A DNA stretch of 64,000 nt from an uncultured Bacilli bacterium (GTDB taxonomy: Bacteria; Bacillota_I; Bacilli_A; RF39; UBA660). The stretch spans positions 1 through 64,000 of the forward strand of contig CAKPDP010000006.1 in assembly GCA_934149105.1 (NCBI GenBank). The letters run 5' to 3'. Below the pieces are notes generated by a model that worked only from the letters and a program-made list of their open reading frames with translations, was not told the origin of the DNA and ran no database searches. The translations under genes were made by a program, and so were the position numbers. Shown here one piece after another: positions 55,267 through 63,798 of this stretch (positions within the stretch are counted from its first letter, which is position 1; each line of letters begins with the position of its first letter).

Positions 55267-55335
55267 TACTTTCTAATGACTTTTGTAATCTTTTCGTTAA
55301 TAAATGGTAAAAAACCGATATTTTATAAGTGAATA

Positions 55336-55890
55336 TCAGTTAAAATATTTTTTATAATCTAAAATTTTTTTCCCCTTACTATATACAAGGTAAATATAAT
55401 TACCTGAAGCTTCTCCCAAATAAGTCCCTTTAGAAATTGTATCATATATATTAACTGCTATATTATCTAAATTCCCATACCAAATCCCTATTCCATCCTC
55501 ATCTTCAATTATAACCGTCTTCCCATATCCATCCTTTTCTCCAATAAAAGTAACAATCCCATTCTTTAAACTAGGCACTAAATAATTATCTCTTACTTTT
55601 AATCTTACGCCATCTTTATATTCTTCTAAATTACTATAATCTAACTTTGAATTAAATACCATAGATATTCCTTGTATTTTAGTATCAAATCCAAAATAAT
55701 TCCCACCCAAATATTTATCATAAAACTTCTTTGTTTTCATAAAAGAAAAACTATCTTCATAAACATAATATTTAACATTATCCCTTAACTTAGAATTATT
55801 CTTTGTCCCAATCAAAATAATTAATATTAATATTCCTAAAATCAAGATCTTACTAATCTTTCTTTTTAAATATTTTCTAACTCTTATCAT
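55336..55890 (-). CDS. SpoIVFA-like degenerate M23 protein
   Basis: The 184-aa protein has a basic N-terminus, one membrane helix (about residues 13-29) and a C-terminal LytM/M23-like fold (GIVTFIGEKDGYGKTVIIED; GIGIWYGNLDNIAVNIYDTI) lacking all zinc ligands. That combination, and especially the WYGNL stretch, matches SpoIVFA, the inhibitor and scaffold of the SpoIVFB protease that activates sigma-K in the mother cell. No spoIVFB gene follows it here, which is unusual. No SD is seen: TATAAT lies 5 nt before the ATG, so the mRNA may be leaderless. An M23-like protein of other function is the alternative. Confidence 0.65.
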   Translation of the reverse strand: MIRVRKYLKRKISKILILGILILIILIGTKNNSKLRDNVKYYVYEDSFSFMKTKKFYDKYLGGNYFGFDTKIQGISMVFNSKLDYSNLEEYKDGVRLKVRDNYLVPSLKNGIVTFIGEKDGYGKTVIIEDEDGIGIWYGNLDNIAVNIYDTISKGTYLGEASGNYIYLVYSKGKKILDYKKYFN

Positions 55891-55904
55891 ATTAAATTAT
55901 ATTA

Positions 55905-55933
55905 TTGCCAAAACAACTTATGCATGATATACT
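55905..55933 (+). promoter_or_regulatory. Sigma-A promoter of the RNHCP gene
   Basis: TTGCCA, 17 nt and TATACT, 17 nt before the ATG at 55950. A longer frame would start within this promoter. Confidence 0.8.
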
Positions 55934-55949
55934 TTTTCTTGGTGATATC

Positions 55950-56255
55950 ATGAAGAAATTTAATATGATCGACGAAGAATTTATCTGTGAACATTGCCAT
56001 AAACAAGTTCCTAAATTAAATTATACTGCTAGAGATCATTGTCCCTATTGTCTATATTCTAAACATCTAGATATTAATCCAGGCGATAGAGCCTGTACTT
56101 GTCAAGGCCTCCTTGAACCAATTGGCATTGAAAAATATAAAAACACTTATAAAATTATCTATAAGTGCCAAAATTGCCATATTCTCCATAAAAATATCGT
56201 CGCTCAAGACGACAATATCAATACAATAATAAAACTATCTGTTCAATCTAACTAG
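55950..56255 (+). CDS. RNHCP domain protein
   Basis: The 101-aa protein matches the RNHCP domain family: two Cys-rich zinc-binding clusters (FICEHCHKQVPKLNY with HCPYCLYS; CTCQG and YKCQNCHILHKN) around the signature ARDHCPYC and INPGDRAC. The family is small and cytosolic; a nucleic-acid role is suspected but not shown. The ATG at 55950 follows GGTGAT and a good promoter, so the 45-nt upstream extension is rejected. It is divergent from the SpoIVFA-like gene, and its last 8 nt overlap the convergent gene that follows. Confidence 0.85.
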   Translation: MKKFNMIDEEFICEHCHKQVPKLNYTARDHCPYCLYSKHLDINPGDRACTCQGLLEPIGIEKYKNTYKIIYKCQNCHILHKNIVAQDDNINTIIKLSVQSN

Positions 56256-56640
56256 TAAACATTCCATATACTACAAAAGATAATACCATAAAAACTACTA
56301 ATAAAGCTCCTGTAACAATAGCAACCATATTCTCTGGTGCTATTTTTTTTAAGATAGAATTACTCTTAATTTTCTTACTATCATCTTTAGTAAAATAACT
56401 ACTAGTATCAGCCATATCATTATTCCCATATATTTCTGATATTTCTGGAATATCTTCTTCTTTTTTTACAACTTCTTCCTTGACAGGCTTATTTCTTCTC
56501 CTTAAACTATTTAAATTAACCGTATCTATACTCTGCATATTAATTCCCATTGTACTCTTTAAATTTAAATCTGGAGCACTAATTGATTGATTATAATTTT
56601 TTTGAACAGTATATTCCTTTTTAGTATTATTTTCTCCCAT
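56248..56640 (-). CDS. Tail-anchored hypothetical protein
   Basis: The roughly 130-aa protein is hydrophilic and probably disordered for most of its length, with a basic-acidic patch (LRRRNKPVKEEVVKKEEDIP), and has a single C-terminal membrane helix (last 28 residues, AIVTGALLVVFMVLSFVVYG). I do not recognise the family. ATG 56640 is better spaced from AGAGGAG than the ATG at 56649. It lies 14 nt after the Asn-rich membrane protein gene, in the same transcript, downstream of ezrA. Confidence 0.6.
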   Translation of the reverse strand: MGENNTKKEYTVQKNYNQSISAPDLNLKSTMGINMQSIDTVNLNSLRRRNKPVKEEVVKKEEDIPEISEIYGNNDMADTSSYFTKDDSKKIKSNSILKKIAPENMVAIVTGALLVVFMVLSFVVYGMFTS

Positions 56641-56654
56641 CCAACTCATCTCCT

Positions 56655-57545
56655 CTAAAAGCCATTATTTGAGTTTTGATTATTATTATCATAATTATTA
56701 AATTTATTAGGATAATTATTATTAACATTCATATTTGTATTAATATTAGTATTCATATTATTTGAAGGATTCATAATCATCCCTGGATTATTAACCATAT
56801 TAGGATTATTATAAGCATTAGGATCTGGATATAAAGTATTAGTAGAAGAAATATTATTAATAGGTTCTGGATTTATAGGTTTAGGTTCTACTACCCTATT
56901 ATTAACTTCCCAGCCATTTGCATAATTACCATTAACATTCTGAACATTATTTAAACTATTATTTTGACTATCAGTACTAGAATTATTAGGAGTAATAGGT
57001 GTAATATATTCTAACTTAGGACTAAACGTAGGTTTCTGAGAAGATAAAGGAACATACCCCATCTTATTAGAATTAACATCATTACTATTAGTATTAATAT
57101 TATTACTAACAGACTCATTATTTACATTTACTGGATTAATATTATTAATACCCATATTAGAATTATTAATAATATTATTAGAAGGATTATTACTTAATAC
57201 TTGATTATTATTAATATTATTCAAATTCTCATTACTAAGAACATTATTAGAACTGTTCTGATTAACCATATTCATATTATTATTACTCTGTCCATTAATA
57301 ATCCCCATATTATTTGCCATAGGCCCATTATTAACCATTTGATTATTATTAGGTATATTATTATTAATAGGTTGATTATTCATATTATTAATACCATTAT
57401 TAATATTAGAACTCATATTTTCTTTATTCTTTTGTTTTTTTCTAGAACCACTATCCGCTACAAAACCAATAATTGTAATAATTCCTAAAATAACAATTAT
57501 TATTATCCATACATAATTTTCACTTAAAAAATCAATAAAACTCAT
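56655..57545 (-). CDS. Asn-rich membrane-anchored protein
   Basis: One N-terminal membrane helix (residues about 11-29, VWIIIIVILGIITIIGFVA) and a short basic patch (SRKKQKNKE) are followed by roughly 250 residues in which Asn is by far the commonest residue (NNGINNMNNQPINNNIPNNN), broken by a Pro/Thr-rich stretch. There is no recognisable domain. The DNA here is dominated by ATT/AAT trinucleotides, so replication slippage probably drives its length. With its tail-anchored neighbour it lies downstream of ezrA, and a role at the envelope or division site is possible but unsupported. Confidence 0.6.
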   Translation of the reverse strand: MSFIDFLSENYVWIIIIVILGIITIIGFVADSGSRKKQKNKENMSSNINNGINNMNNQPINNNIPNNNQMVNNGPMANNMGIINGQSNNNMNMVNQNSSNNVLSNENLNNINNNQVLSNNPSNNIINNSNMGINNINPVNVNNESVSNNINTNSNDVNSNKMGYVPLSSQKPTFSPKLEYITPITPNNSSTDSQNNSLNNVQNVNGNYANGWEVNNRVVEPKPINPEPINNISSTNTLYPDPNAYNNPNMVNNPGMIMNPSNNMNTNINTNMNVNNNYPNKFNNYDNNNQNSNNGF

Positions 57546-57606
57546 CTTATCTTCCCCTCTTTATCTCAATATTATAGTACCATATTTTCTAAAAAATTGC
57601 AATTTT

Positions 57607-59289
57607 CTATTCCTTATTTTCTACTAAATCAATCGCTGCCTTAGCTGTCTCCAAAGACTTATCATATTGTCCTTTATAAAATAGTGCCGTAGCCTTCTCT
57701 AAACCGCTATCTACCATCGGATAACTACTTCTATAACGATTGCCATATATAATAGTATCTTCACTCATCATAGCCAATTTTATCATATCATTAGTCTTAT
57801 TATAAATCTTAAAAACCAAATCCCTGGCATTATCTACTCTAATATTAAGAATCTTTATCACGATCGGTTTCTTTTCTAACTCTTTACTAATCTCTCTAAT
57901 CGCATCTTGAGCTTCCTTAAGTTCCACAAAATAACTACTAGGTATAACCGGCAATTTATAATCCTTAATCTTATTCTTAGCTTGTTTCAATAAATTCTTA
58001 ATAGAATCCAATTGTTCCTTCGCCCTATATTCATCATCTTTCATACTCGTAATTGAACGAAGTTGATAATCTAAATCATCTTGAAGACGAGATAATTTAA
58101 TACCTAAACCATCCAGCTCTTCCGCTAACTTTGAATAAGCAAAAGTTTTCCCCTTTCCATGCTCTAGCAAAGTCTTAAAATCCTCATTTATCTCTTCCAA
58201 ACTCTTATTAAGTAAACTAAATTTATTAATTTCTTCATTAGATAAATCATAAGTAACTTTTATATCATCTATCTGTAAATAAATATCTCTAACCACCTTA
58301 TTTATCTTTTCTAATTTATATCTAAATTTCTTACTATCTTCTTTAAAACGATCCTTAGAATCTTTCTCTCTGTCAAAATCATTAAGTAAAGAATCTAAAT
58401 AATCTACTATCGTCTTAAGTAAAAGTTGTGCATCCCCAAGTTTCAACTCTTTCAATTCATCTATTATCTTTTCGACTTTACTATTAATCTCTTTTAGATT
58501 ATATTCTACATTCAAATAATCTAAAGGATAACCATCTCTAACCATTCTACTATATTGTACTGAAGCTTCATTATATCTACCTGGTATAACCACTGTAGCC
58601 ATAACCACTATCTCTGGTATATCTTCCAATAACTTCTTCATCTCATCTATACAATCTGTTATTATCGCTACCTGTTTTTCTACTTCAACATAATCATTCT
58701 TATCCATAGCTTGCTCAAACTTCTGAAATTCAACATCTATCTCTTCAAACCTCTTCTGAATTGGCTCCGCTACTTCCCCATATTCCTTTATTGTTCTCTC
58801 AAACTTTGTCTGAAGTTCCCTATAATTAACTTTAAGCTTTGTTATAATAGCTCTATTTCTTTCTTCACTCTCTGTAATTATCCTAATTTCATTTAATAAT
58901 TTATCAGCTCTTTTTTTTAAAAGACTAAGTTCCAATTCAACATTGGATATTTTTTTGATCGCACCCTTATAGTCTTTTCTTTCTACCAAATAATCTGCTT
59001 CACTAATCATATCTGTAACTTTATTTAAATCTTTATCTTTTATCTGATTAAAAGTCTGATCCCAATTTTCTAACTTTGCCCTTAAATTATCTGTCTTAAC
59101 AAGATCTCTAACCTTCGATATTTCTGTAAGAACCGATACATTAACAACTCCATTCTTAGTAATATCTAGATCATTAAGCTCTTTTTTATACTTTTTATTC
59201 TGGTTATGTTTTACAATTACAATTGATGTAACTATTAAAATTATGGAAACAACAGTAGTAGTTGCTATTACTATTAATATGTTCTCCAT
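57607..59289 (-). CDS. ezrA: Septation ring regulator EzrA
   Basis: EzrA restrains FtsZ ring formation away from mid-cell and links it to wall synthesis. The protein has one N-terminal membrane helix (about residues 4-25) followed by about 530 residues of spectrin-like coiled coil, and near the C-terminus IIYGNRYRSSYP, the conserved QNR-type patch of EzrA. Length (about 560 aa) is typical. ATG 59289 follows AAGGTGA; the frame to 59304 is not needed. It lies just after tRNA-Ser on the same strand. Confidence 0.93.
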   Translation of the reverse strand: MENILIVIATTTVVSIILIVTSIVIVKHNQNKKYKKELNDLDITKNGVVNVSVLTEISKVRDLVKTDNLRAKLENWDQTFNQIKDKDLNKVTDMISEADYLVERKDYKGAIKKISNVELELSLLKKRADKLLNEIRIITESEERNRAIITKLKVNYRELQTKFERTIKEYGEVAEPIQKRFEEIDVEFQKFEQAMDKNDYVEVEKQVAIITDCIDEMKKLLEDIPEIVVMATVVIPGRYNEASVQYSRMVRDGYPLDYLNVEYNLKEINSKVEKIIDELKELKLGDAQLLLKTIVDYLDSLLNDFDREKDSKDRFKEDSKKFRYKLEKINKVVRDIYLQIDDIKVTYDLSNEEINKFSLLNKSLEEINEDFKTLLEHGKGKTFAYSKLAEELDGLGIKLSRLQDDLDYQLRSITSMKDDEYRAKEQLDSIKNLLKQAKNKIKDYKLPVIPSSYFVELKEAQDAIREISKELEKKPIVIKILNIRVDNARDLVFKIYNKTNDMIKLAMMSEDTIIYGNRYRSSYPMVDSGLEKATALFYKGQYDKSLETAKAAIDLVENKE

Positions 59290-59401
59290 AACATCACCTT
59301 CCAATATAACTCATAATATTATTTTAACACATATTTCTAATTTTTAATCATAAAATTATTTTTTTACTTCTAATATGTAAAATTTTAGTAAATTAATAAA
59401 G

Positions 59402-59421
59402 AAAAAAAGACCAACGGTCTT
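59402..59421 (-). terminator. Terminator of tRNA-Ser
   Basis: AAGACC / GGTCTT with a 3-nt loop, then seven Ts on the minus strand, 11 nt past the tRNA. Confidence 0.85.
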
Positions 59422-59432
59422 AAATATCTTTA

Positions 59433-59523
59433 TGGCGGAGACAGAGAGATTTGAACTCTCGCACCAGTTTCCCAGTCTACACCCTTAGCAGGGGCGCCTC
59501 TTCAGCCTCTTGAGTATGTCTCC
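59433..59523 (-). tRNA. tRNA-Ser (anticodon GCU)
   Basis: The 91-nt minus-strand sequence folds as a class II tRNA: acceptor GGAGACA / TGTCTCC, an anticodon loop CTGCTAA giving anticodon GCT for AGC/AGU serine codons, a long variable arm (ACTGGGAAACTGGT) as serine tRNAs have, a T-loop GTTCAAAT, and an encoded GCCA end. It has its own promoter and terminator. Confidence 0.96.
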
Positions 59524-59542
59524 ATAAAAGCTTACAAAACTA

Positions 59543-59571
59543 ATTCTACCCCAAATAAATAGATTTGTCAA
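59543..59571 (-). promoter_or_regulatory. Sigma-A promoter of tRNA-Ser
   Basis: TTGACA, 17 nt and TAGAAT, with an optimal distance to the tRNA 5' end. Confidence 0.8.
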
Positions 59572-59606
59572 TTCTTTTTCCAAAATTCCCTCTTTTTTAT
59601 TTTTTT

Positions 59607-59636
59607 CTTAAAAAGCAAGCCTAAACTTGCTTTTTA
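59607..59636 (-). terminator. Terminator of the GH25 gene
   Basis: AAAAAGCAAG / CTTGCTTTTT with a 6-nt loop and T-run. Confidence 0.85.
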
Positions 59637-59644
59637 CTAATTAT

Positions 59645-60712
59645 CTACTTAATTCTAATTCTTTGACCTACATATATCAGATCTTTATTCTTAATACTAT
59701 TTAAATTAACTAATTCTCTAACACTAGTATTATATTTCTTAGCAATACTACTTAAATTATCCCCGTATTTAACTATATAATATAAATTCATATCATTATT
59801 ATCTATATTCTTAGGTATCTTCAATACCTGCCCTACCTTAATCAAATTAACATTCGTAATCCCATTATAATCTGCTAATTTCTGATAACTAATCCCATAC
59901 TTCTTAGCAATTTCACTAAGAGTATCACCTGCTTCAACTATATAACTACTATAATTATTTTTATTCTTTATAATCTCATTAACTATCTCTTGTATCTCTT
60001 TATAATTATATCCTGCCTTTCTAAGCCTTTCTTCTCGATCACTACCATTTCCCCACTTACCTTCTATAACTTCTTCTGCTAATTCCCTATTACTTTTCTT
60101 TTTATTGTTAATTTCACTCCCCCTAATATCTTTCTCCATTATATTTAAATCAACATAACCTTCTATTCCCTCTAGCAAGCCTTTATTAGTATATTGCCAT
60201 ATATCATAGTCAATTTCTTTTCTAGGTTTACTATCACTATACTTAGCACACCAAATACTATATCCTAATTTCCTAATCTTTTTATAATCCAAATAATTAA
60301 TAAACCAGTTCTGATTACTATACACTCCCGCTTTATAACCATTATCTTCTATCTGCTTACAGAACTCCAAAGCCATTTCTGTAAGCCTATTCTTACCCAA
60401 ATATCTAACTCTATCATCTTCCATATCTATATAAACCCTAAATGGCTTAACATCAAAATCCTTAAGTAATCTAAGTACATGCTTAACTTCACTCTCTATA
60501 CTCTCAGATCCTTTTATACCCTTAGCATAGGAATATAAATATACTCCAAATTGAATATTTTTCTCTATACATCCTAAAACATTTCTCAAAAATTTAGCAT
60601 CATCCTGAAAAGTCAAATCATCTCCATAACCTAATCTAATTATCATAAAATCTGTCTTAATTTTATCAAAATCAATATCCTCCTGATAACTAGATACATC
60701 TACACCTCTAAT
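59645..60712 (-). CDS. GH25 lysozyme with two LysM domains, AUU start
   Basis: Glycoside hydrolase family 25 muramidases cut the peptidoglycan sugar backbone. The catalytic domain has VYIDMEDD (catalytic Asp and Glu) and YSIWCAKY with DIWQYT. Two LysM modules follow (YIVEAGDTLSEIAKKYGIS; YYIVKYGDNLSSIAKKYNTS). The first ATG (60646) would delete the family N-terminus, yet the frame stays open upstream and encodes RGVDVSSYQEDIDFDKIK, matching the GxDVSxxQGxIDWxKVK start with its catalytic Asp. The only initiator consistent with the GGAGGTGAT SD is ATT at 60712, spaced 7 nt from GGAGG. No signal peptide is seen, suggesting a spore or mother-cell role. It sits downstream of gerM. Confidence 0.85.
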   Translation of the reverse strand: MRGVDVSSYQEDIDFDKIKTDFMIIRLGYGDDLTFQDDAKFLRNVLGCIEKNIQFGVYLYSYAKGIKGSESIESEVKHVLRLLKDFDVKPFRVYIDMEDDRVRYLGKNRLTEMALEFCKQIEDNGYKAGVYSNQNWFINYLDYKKIRKLGYSIWCAKYSDSKPRKEIDYDIWQYTNKGLLEGIEGYVDLNIMEKDIRGSEINNKKKSNRELAEEVIEGKWGNGSDREERLRKAGYNYKEIQEIVNEIIKNKNNYSSYIVEAGDTLSEIAKKYGISYQKLADYNGITNVNLIKVGQVLKIPKNIDNNDMNLYYIVKYGDNLSSIAKKYNTSVRELVNLNSIKNKDLIYVGQRIRIK

Positions 60713-60773
60713 ATTATCACCTCCACTGTATCTTATGACATTTCTAAATTTCTAAACATTATAAACATATACC

Positions 60774-61727
60774 TTAAAATTTAAAATCATATATATCATT
60801 ATCTCCAACATAGAAAGAAACCTCTTTAACACCATACATATCATTAACCGATAAACTAATCGTATAAATTACTTCTTCTAAGATCTTATCACTACCACTA
60901 TTAATAAGAATAGTATCATTAAAATTAAGTTTAATCTTATCATTATCTATCTCATAACTATTTAAAACCGTATCAACATTAAGATAACTAACTAAATTAC
61001 CATCTTTGCTAATAGGAGAATTAGCTAATTCATCTATAATAACCTTAATCTTATCTTCCTTCATAGTATTATTAATATATTTAGTAATAGGAACATAATA
61101 ATAATTATCATTATAACTACTAACATAATAAACAGTATAACTATCTATATCATTTAAAGATGTAAGTTCATATTTTTTATTAATTCCCAAGCTCTTATCC
61201 AAACTAGTTTTAAGAGTTTTAGAAGTTTTAGGAATTACTTCCAGATCATTTCCTTCAACTTGGATCTTAACCTTATTAATTCCCTCAATACTAGTCAAAG
61301 TATAAACAATCGCTTCCACCATTTTTTCAGAATATTTTTCCGAAACATCCATAAATTCCTCTGAAAAATTAATAGTCAAAACTCCTTCTTCTAAAGACAC
61401 CCCCAAAACCTTTGTTCCACTAGGTATTATACTTCTAAAACCATTAGGTATAATATTACTTTTTTCACCATCTATTATTAACCCCTCCATTAAATCCTTA
61501 GCTTTAACAGAAGCTTCACAATCACAAGTACTAATAGTAGTCCTAGCAACATAATCATCACTATCAATTAAATATATTGTCCCCACACTACCATTATTAT
61601 ATTCTACTTCTGTAGGAATATCTAACTCCTTATCACTTGTAGCACTAGGTATTAAATAAAGTATCCCTAACACTATCAGTGATAAAGACGCTACCAATAT
61701 CTTTCTAATAGACATCCTTTTTAACAT
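60774..61727 (-). CDS. gerM: GerM-type sporulation protein
   Basis: The 317-aa protein has an N-terminal signal or lipoprotein-like helix (residues about 10-27) and two GerM domains: GVSLEEGVLTINFSEEF with EAIVYTLTSIEGINKVKIQV, and YEIDNDKIKLNFNDTILI with EEVIYTISLSVNDMYGVKEV. GerM is needed for sporulation and germination in B. subtilis and is exposed on the forespore-side membrane. A CDC pair (near residue 69) lies in the first half. It follows gerE and precedes the GH25 gene; AGGTGATG lies before the ATG. Confidence 0.88.
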   Translation of the reverse strand: MLKRMSIRKILVASLSLIVLGILYLIPSATSDKELDIPTEVEYNNGSVGTIYLIDSDDYVARTTISTCDCEASVKAKDLMEGLIIDGEKSNIIPNGFRSIIPSGTKVLGVSLEEGVLTINFSEEFMDVSEKYSEKMVEAIVYTLTSIEGINKVKIQVEGNDLEVIPKTSKTLKTSLDKSLGINKKYELTSLNDIDSYTVYYVSSYNDNYYYVPITKYINNTMKEDKIKVIIDELANSPISKDGNLVSYLNVDTVLNSYEIDNDKIKLNFNDTILINSGSDKILEEVIYTISLSVNDMYGVKEVSFYVGDNDIYDFKF

Positions 61728-61788
61728 ACCATCACCTAATAAATTATATTATTCTTCTTTTCAAAAATACCATCTTTCCTCTTTCAAA

Positions 61789-61809
61789 AGAAAAAAGCCC
61801 TAAGGCTCA
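61789..61809 (-). terminator. Terminator of gerE
   Basis: AGCC-TTAG-GGCT followed by six Ts on the minus strand; the stem overlaps the gerE stop. Confidence 0.7.
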
Positions 61810-62013
61810 TAAAGATAATTCTTTTAATTTAATAAGTTCTACTACTGCCTGTGCACGACCCTTTACTGATAGTTTTTGCATTACATTAGAAATATGATTT
61901 CTAACAGTTTTTTCACTTATCTCTAATATTTCTGCTATATCTCTAGTTGACTTATTTTCCACTAGTAAATTAAATATTTCTTTTTCTCTTTTTGTTAAAA
62001 TACTTTTACTCAT
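61807..62013 (-). CDS. gerE: Spore coat regulator GerE
   Basis: The 68-aa stand-alone LuxR-type helix-turn-helix protein has LTKREKEIFNLLVENKSTRDI, ISEKTVRNHISNVMQKL and VKGRAQAVVELIKLKELSL, almost the GerE signature. GerE is the last regulator of the mother-cell programme, switching sigma-K coat genes on and off. Its size, with no receiver domain, supports GerE over a response regulator. The upstream region carries a sigma-K-like promoter, as in B. subtilis. Confidence 0.93.
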   Translation of the reverse strand: MSKSILTKREKEIFNLLVENKSTRDIAEILEISEKTVRNHISNVMQKLSVKGRAQAVVELIKLKELSL

Positions 62014-62056
62014 GTTTCCCCTCTTCCTTAAGGATGGTAATTATGTTAATTCATAT

Positions 62057-62083
62057 TATTTTATGTAAAAGTATTTTTTTAGT
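62057..62083 (-). promoter_or_regulatory. Candidate sigma-K promoter of gerE
   Basis: On the minus strand CATAAAATA fits CATAnnnTA, with AAC placing AC 16 nt upstream, the sigma-K pattern. It is 44 nt before gerE. No sigma-A promoter is seen there. Confidence 0.5.
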
Positions 62084-62190
62084 TAACAAAATAGCCTATT
62101 TACTTTAAATTTAAGCCAAATAAATGTTAAATTTAATTAAATAAACTACCAAATCTTCAAATAGAAAACCTACCTGAGTTAAATAATTAA

Positions 62191-62721
62191 TTAAGAAGAA
62201 AACTGTACCGAAATATACATCTTTTTATCAAATTGTTCTTGTACTAATCTCATAATCTCATTAGCAAGCTCTGTTGTACCTTCAGTATTACCTATAACCA
62301 CTCTAATTTGGTTACCTTTAATTTTAACAAAAACTTCTTTATTATATTTATCCTTAATAGTACTCTCTAAGGCTTCTTCTTTAGCACTATTTTTATTTAT
62401 ACTCTGCAACTCCTCATAAGCCTTATTTTTATCCTTAACAGATATATTCATACTAGTCAAAGTTTGTTCTAATTCTTTAATTGTCTCTTGAACTGAAGTA
62501 TCATCTTCTACTTTCATTGTCTCGATAGTACTAGCTTCCGACATATCAACATCGACATTACTAGAATTATCCTCATCTTGTTTAGTAGTCTCCGTACTAT
62601 TATTATCTTTCTTAGTATCACTAGCAAGTTGTAATTCATTAGGCATAGTAATATAATATACACTAAGAACTAAAACTAAACTAAATAAAGTTAAAAACCA
62701 CATATTTTGTTTATTTATCAT
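62191..62721 (-). CDS. spoIIIAH: Stage III sporulation protein AH
   Basis: The 176-aa protein opens MINKQNMWFLTLFSLVLVLSVYYITMP, the conserved SpoIIIAH start with its membrane helix, then an acidic linker (NSTETTKQDEDNSS) and the C-terminal YscJ/FliF-like ring domain (VFVKIKGNQIRVVIG). In Bacillus it forms the mother-cell ring of the SpoIIIA-SpoIIQ channel between mother cell and forespore. The other spoIIIA genes (AA-AG) are not adjacent; it stands alone near gerE. Confidence 0.88.
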   Translation of the reverse strand: MINKQNMWFLTLFSLVLVLSVYYITMPNELQLASDTKKDNNSTETTKQDEDNSSNVDVDMSEASTIETMKVEDDTSVQETIKELEQTLTSMNISVKDKNKAYEELQSINKNSAKEEALESTIKDKYNKEVFVKIKGNQIRVVIGNTEGTTELANEIMRLVQEQFDKKMYISVQFSS

Positions 62722-62784
62722 GTCTCTCCTCTTTTCTAATTAATTATATTAAACAGAAAAGTAAAAAGACCTAAATATTTTTAA

Positions 62785-63303
62785 TTAATACATTCCCTCT
62801 ATTTTTTGCACATCTAAATTTGTTAAATTATCTACTTGCCACTTTCCTTCACTATCTCTAGTACAAGTCAAATTAACAGTATAAATAATCTTATCTTGAG
62901 CTTTCTCTAACTCTGACAACTTATAATCGATATAACTACTACTACCATAATCAGAAGAACCTGAATACTCACTTTCTACTCTATCAATAACTTTCTTATA
63001 ATCCATAACTTCTATTTCTACTTCTACCGTAGCCATATCCCCATCTTTAGTTTCCTTCTTAACATCATAAACCAAATTCTTATATTGACGTTCTAATATC
63101 TTTCTATATCTATCTCTCTGTTCTTCTGAAAGTTCATAATTATCTAAAACCTTATCCATATCTTCATCTATATCTTTATCTAAAGTTTGATACTTAGATA
63201 GCATCTCTTCTACCTTACTAGTAGGAGTATTCCCTAGTTCACATCCCATTAAAAAAATAACTAAAATTACTGGTAATATAATCTTTATGATCTTCAAATT
63301 CAT
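62785..63303 (-). CDS. Lipoprotein of unknown function
   Basis: A type II signal peptide ends in VIFLMGCELG, so Cys is likely lipidated and the protein anchored outside the membrane. The body of about 150 residues has helices (VEEMLSKYQTLDKDIDEDMD) and a domain (ATVEVEIEVMDYKKVIDRVE; KWQVDNLTN) resembling DUF5105/NTF2-like secreted folds; I cannot name it with confidence. A Ser/Gly/Tyr-rich loop (SGSSDYGSSSY) lies between. Start choice is uncertain among closely spaced ATGs after TTGGAG. Confidence 0.65.
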   Translation of the reverse strand: MNLKIIKIILPVILVIFLMGCELGNTPTSKVEEMLSKYQTLDKDIDEDMDKVLDNYELSEEQRDRYRKILERQYKNLVYDVKKETKDGDMATVEVEIEVMDYKKVIDRVESEYSGSSDYGSSSYIDYKLSELEKAQDKIIYTVNLTCTRDSEGKWQVDNLTNLDVQKIEGMY

Positions 63304-63345
63304 CATCTCCAATTATATATTACCCCAATAATTTTAAGTTATGTA

Positions 63346-63798
63346 TTATTTATTCTTTTTTTTCTTAATAATTACTTCTACTTTTTCGCATCTCAAACAT
63401 AACATTGTTATCCTCTTCTTACAGTTAGGACACGTTACATGTTTAATTCCTCTTTTACTAGGAAGACTAATTTTTAATACTTTCTTACACTTAGGACATT
63501 TTTTATAAATCTTATCTCCTGTCCACTTCTTCTTGATATTTTGAAAAAAATCTTTAACACTATTTCTAACTTTTAAGTATCTATTATTTTCTACTCTTCT
63601 TCTTTCTTTATTTTTTGATAATACCCTATAAAAGATTACTATCACTAACAGTAACTCTATAATTGTCAAAAAATCTATTTTCAAAAATAAATTGACTAAT
63701 ATTAGTATTATATATGTTAAAAATAAAAATTTATATAATTCATCTATTCCATACCTATCTTTCATAAAATTATATAATTTATAACTAAACTTATTCAT
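63346..63798 (-). CDS. Membrane protein with zinc ribbon
   Basis: From ATG 63798 the protein is 150 aa: a short N-terminal segment (MNKFSYKLYNFMKDRYGIDE), two membrane helices (about 22-37 and 43-58), a basic linker and a C-terminal double zinc ribbon (CPKCKKVL ... CPNCKKRITMLCLRC) ending in lysines. It resembles small Bacilli membrane zinc-ribbon proteins of unknown role. The frame stays open to 63891, but that part overlaps the upstream gene out of frame, and AGGAGG lies before 63798, overlapping the end of that gene. Confidence 0.65.
   Translation of the reverse strand: MNKFSYKLYNFMKDRYGIDELYKFLFLTYIILILVNLFLKIDFLTIIELLLVIVIFYRVLSKNKERRRVENNRYLKVRNSVKDFFQNIKKKWTGDKIYKKCPKCKKVLKISLPSKRGIKHVTCPNCKKRITMLCLRCEKVEVIIKKKKNK

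Noticed and set aside
57201..57488. Plus-strand Ile/Asn-rich ORF
   Set aside because: It is the reverse reading of the Asn-codon repeats in the membrane-anchored protein gene.
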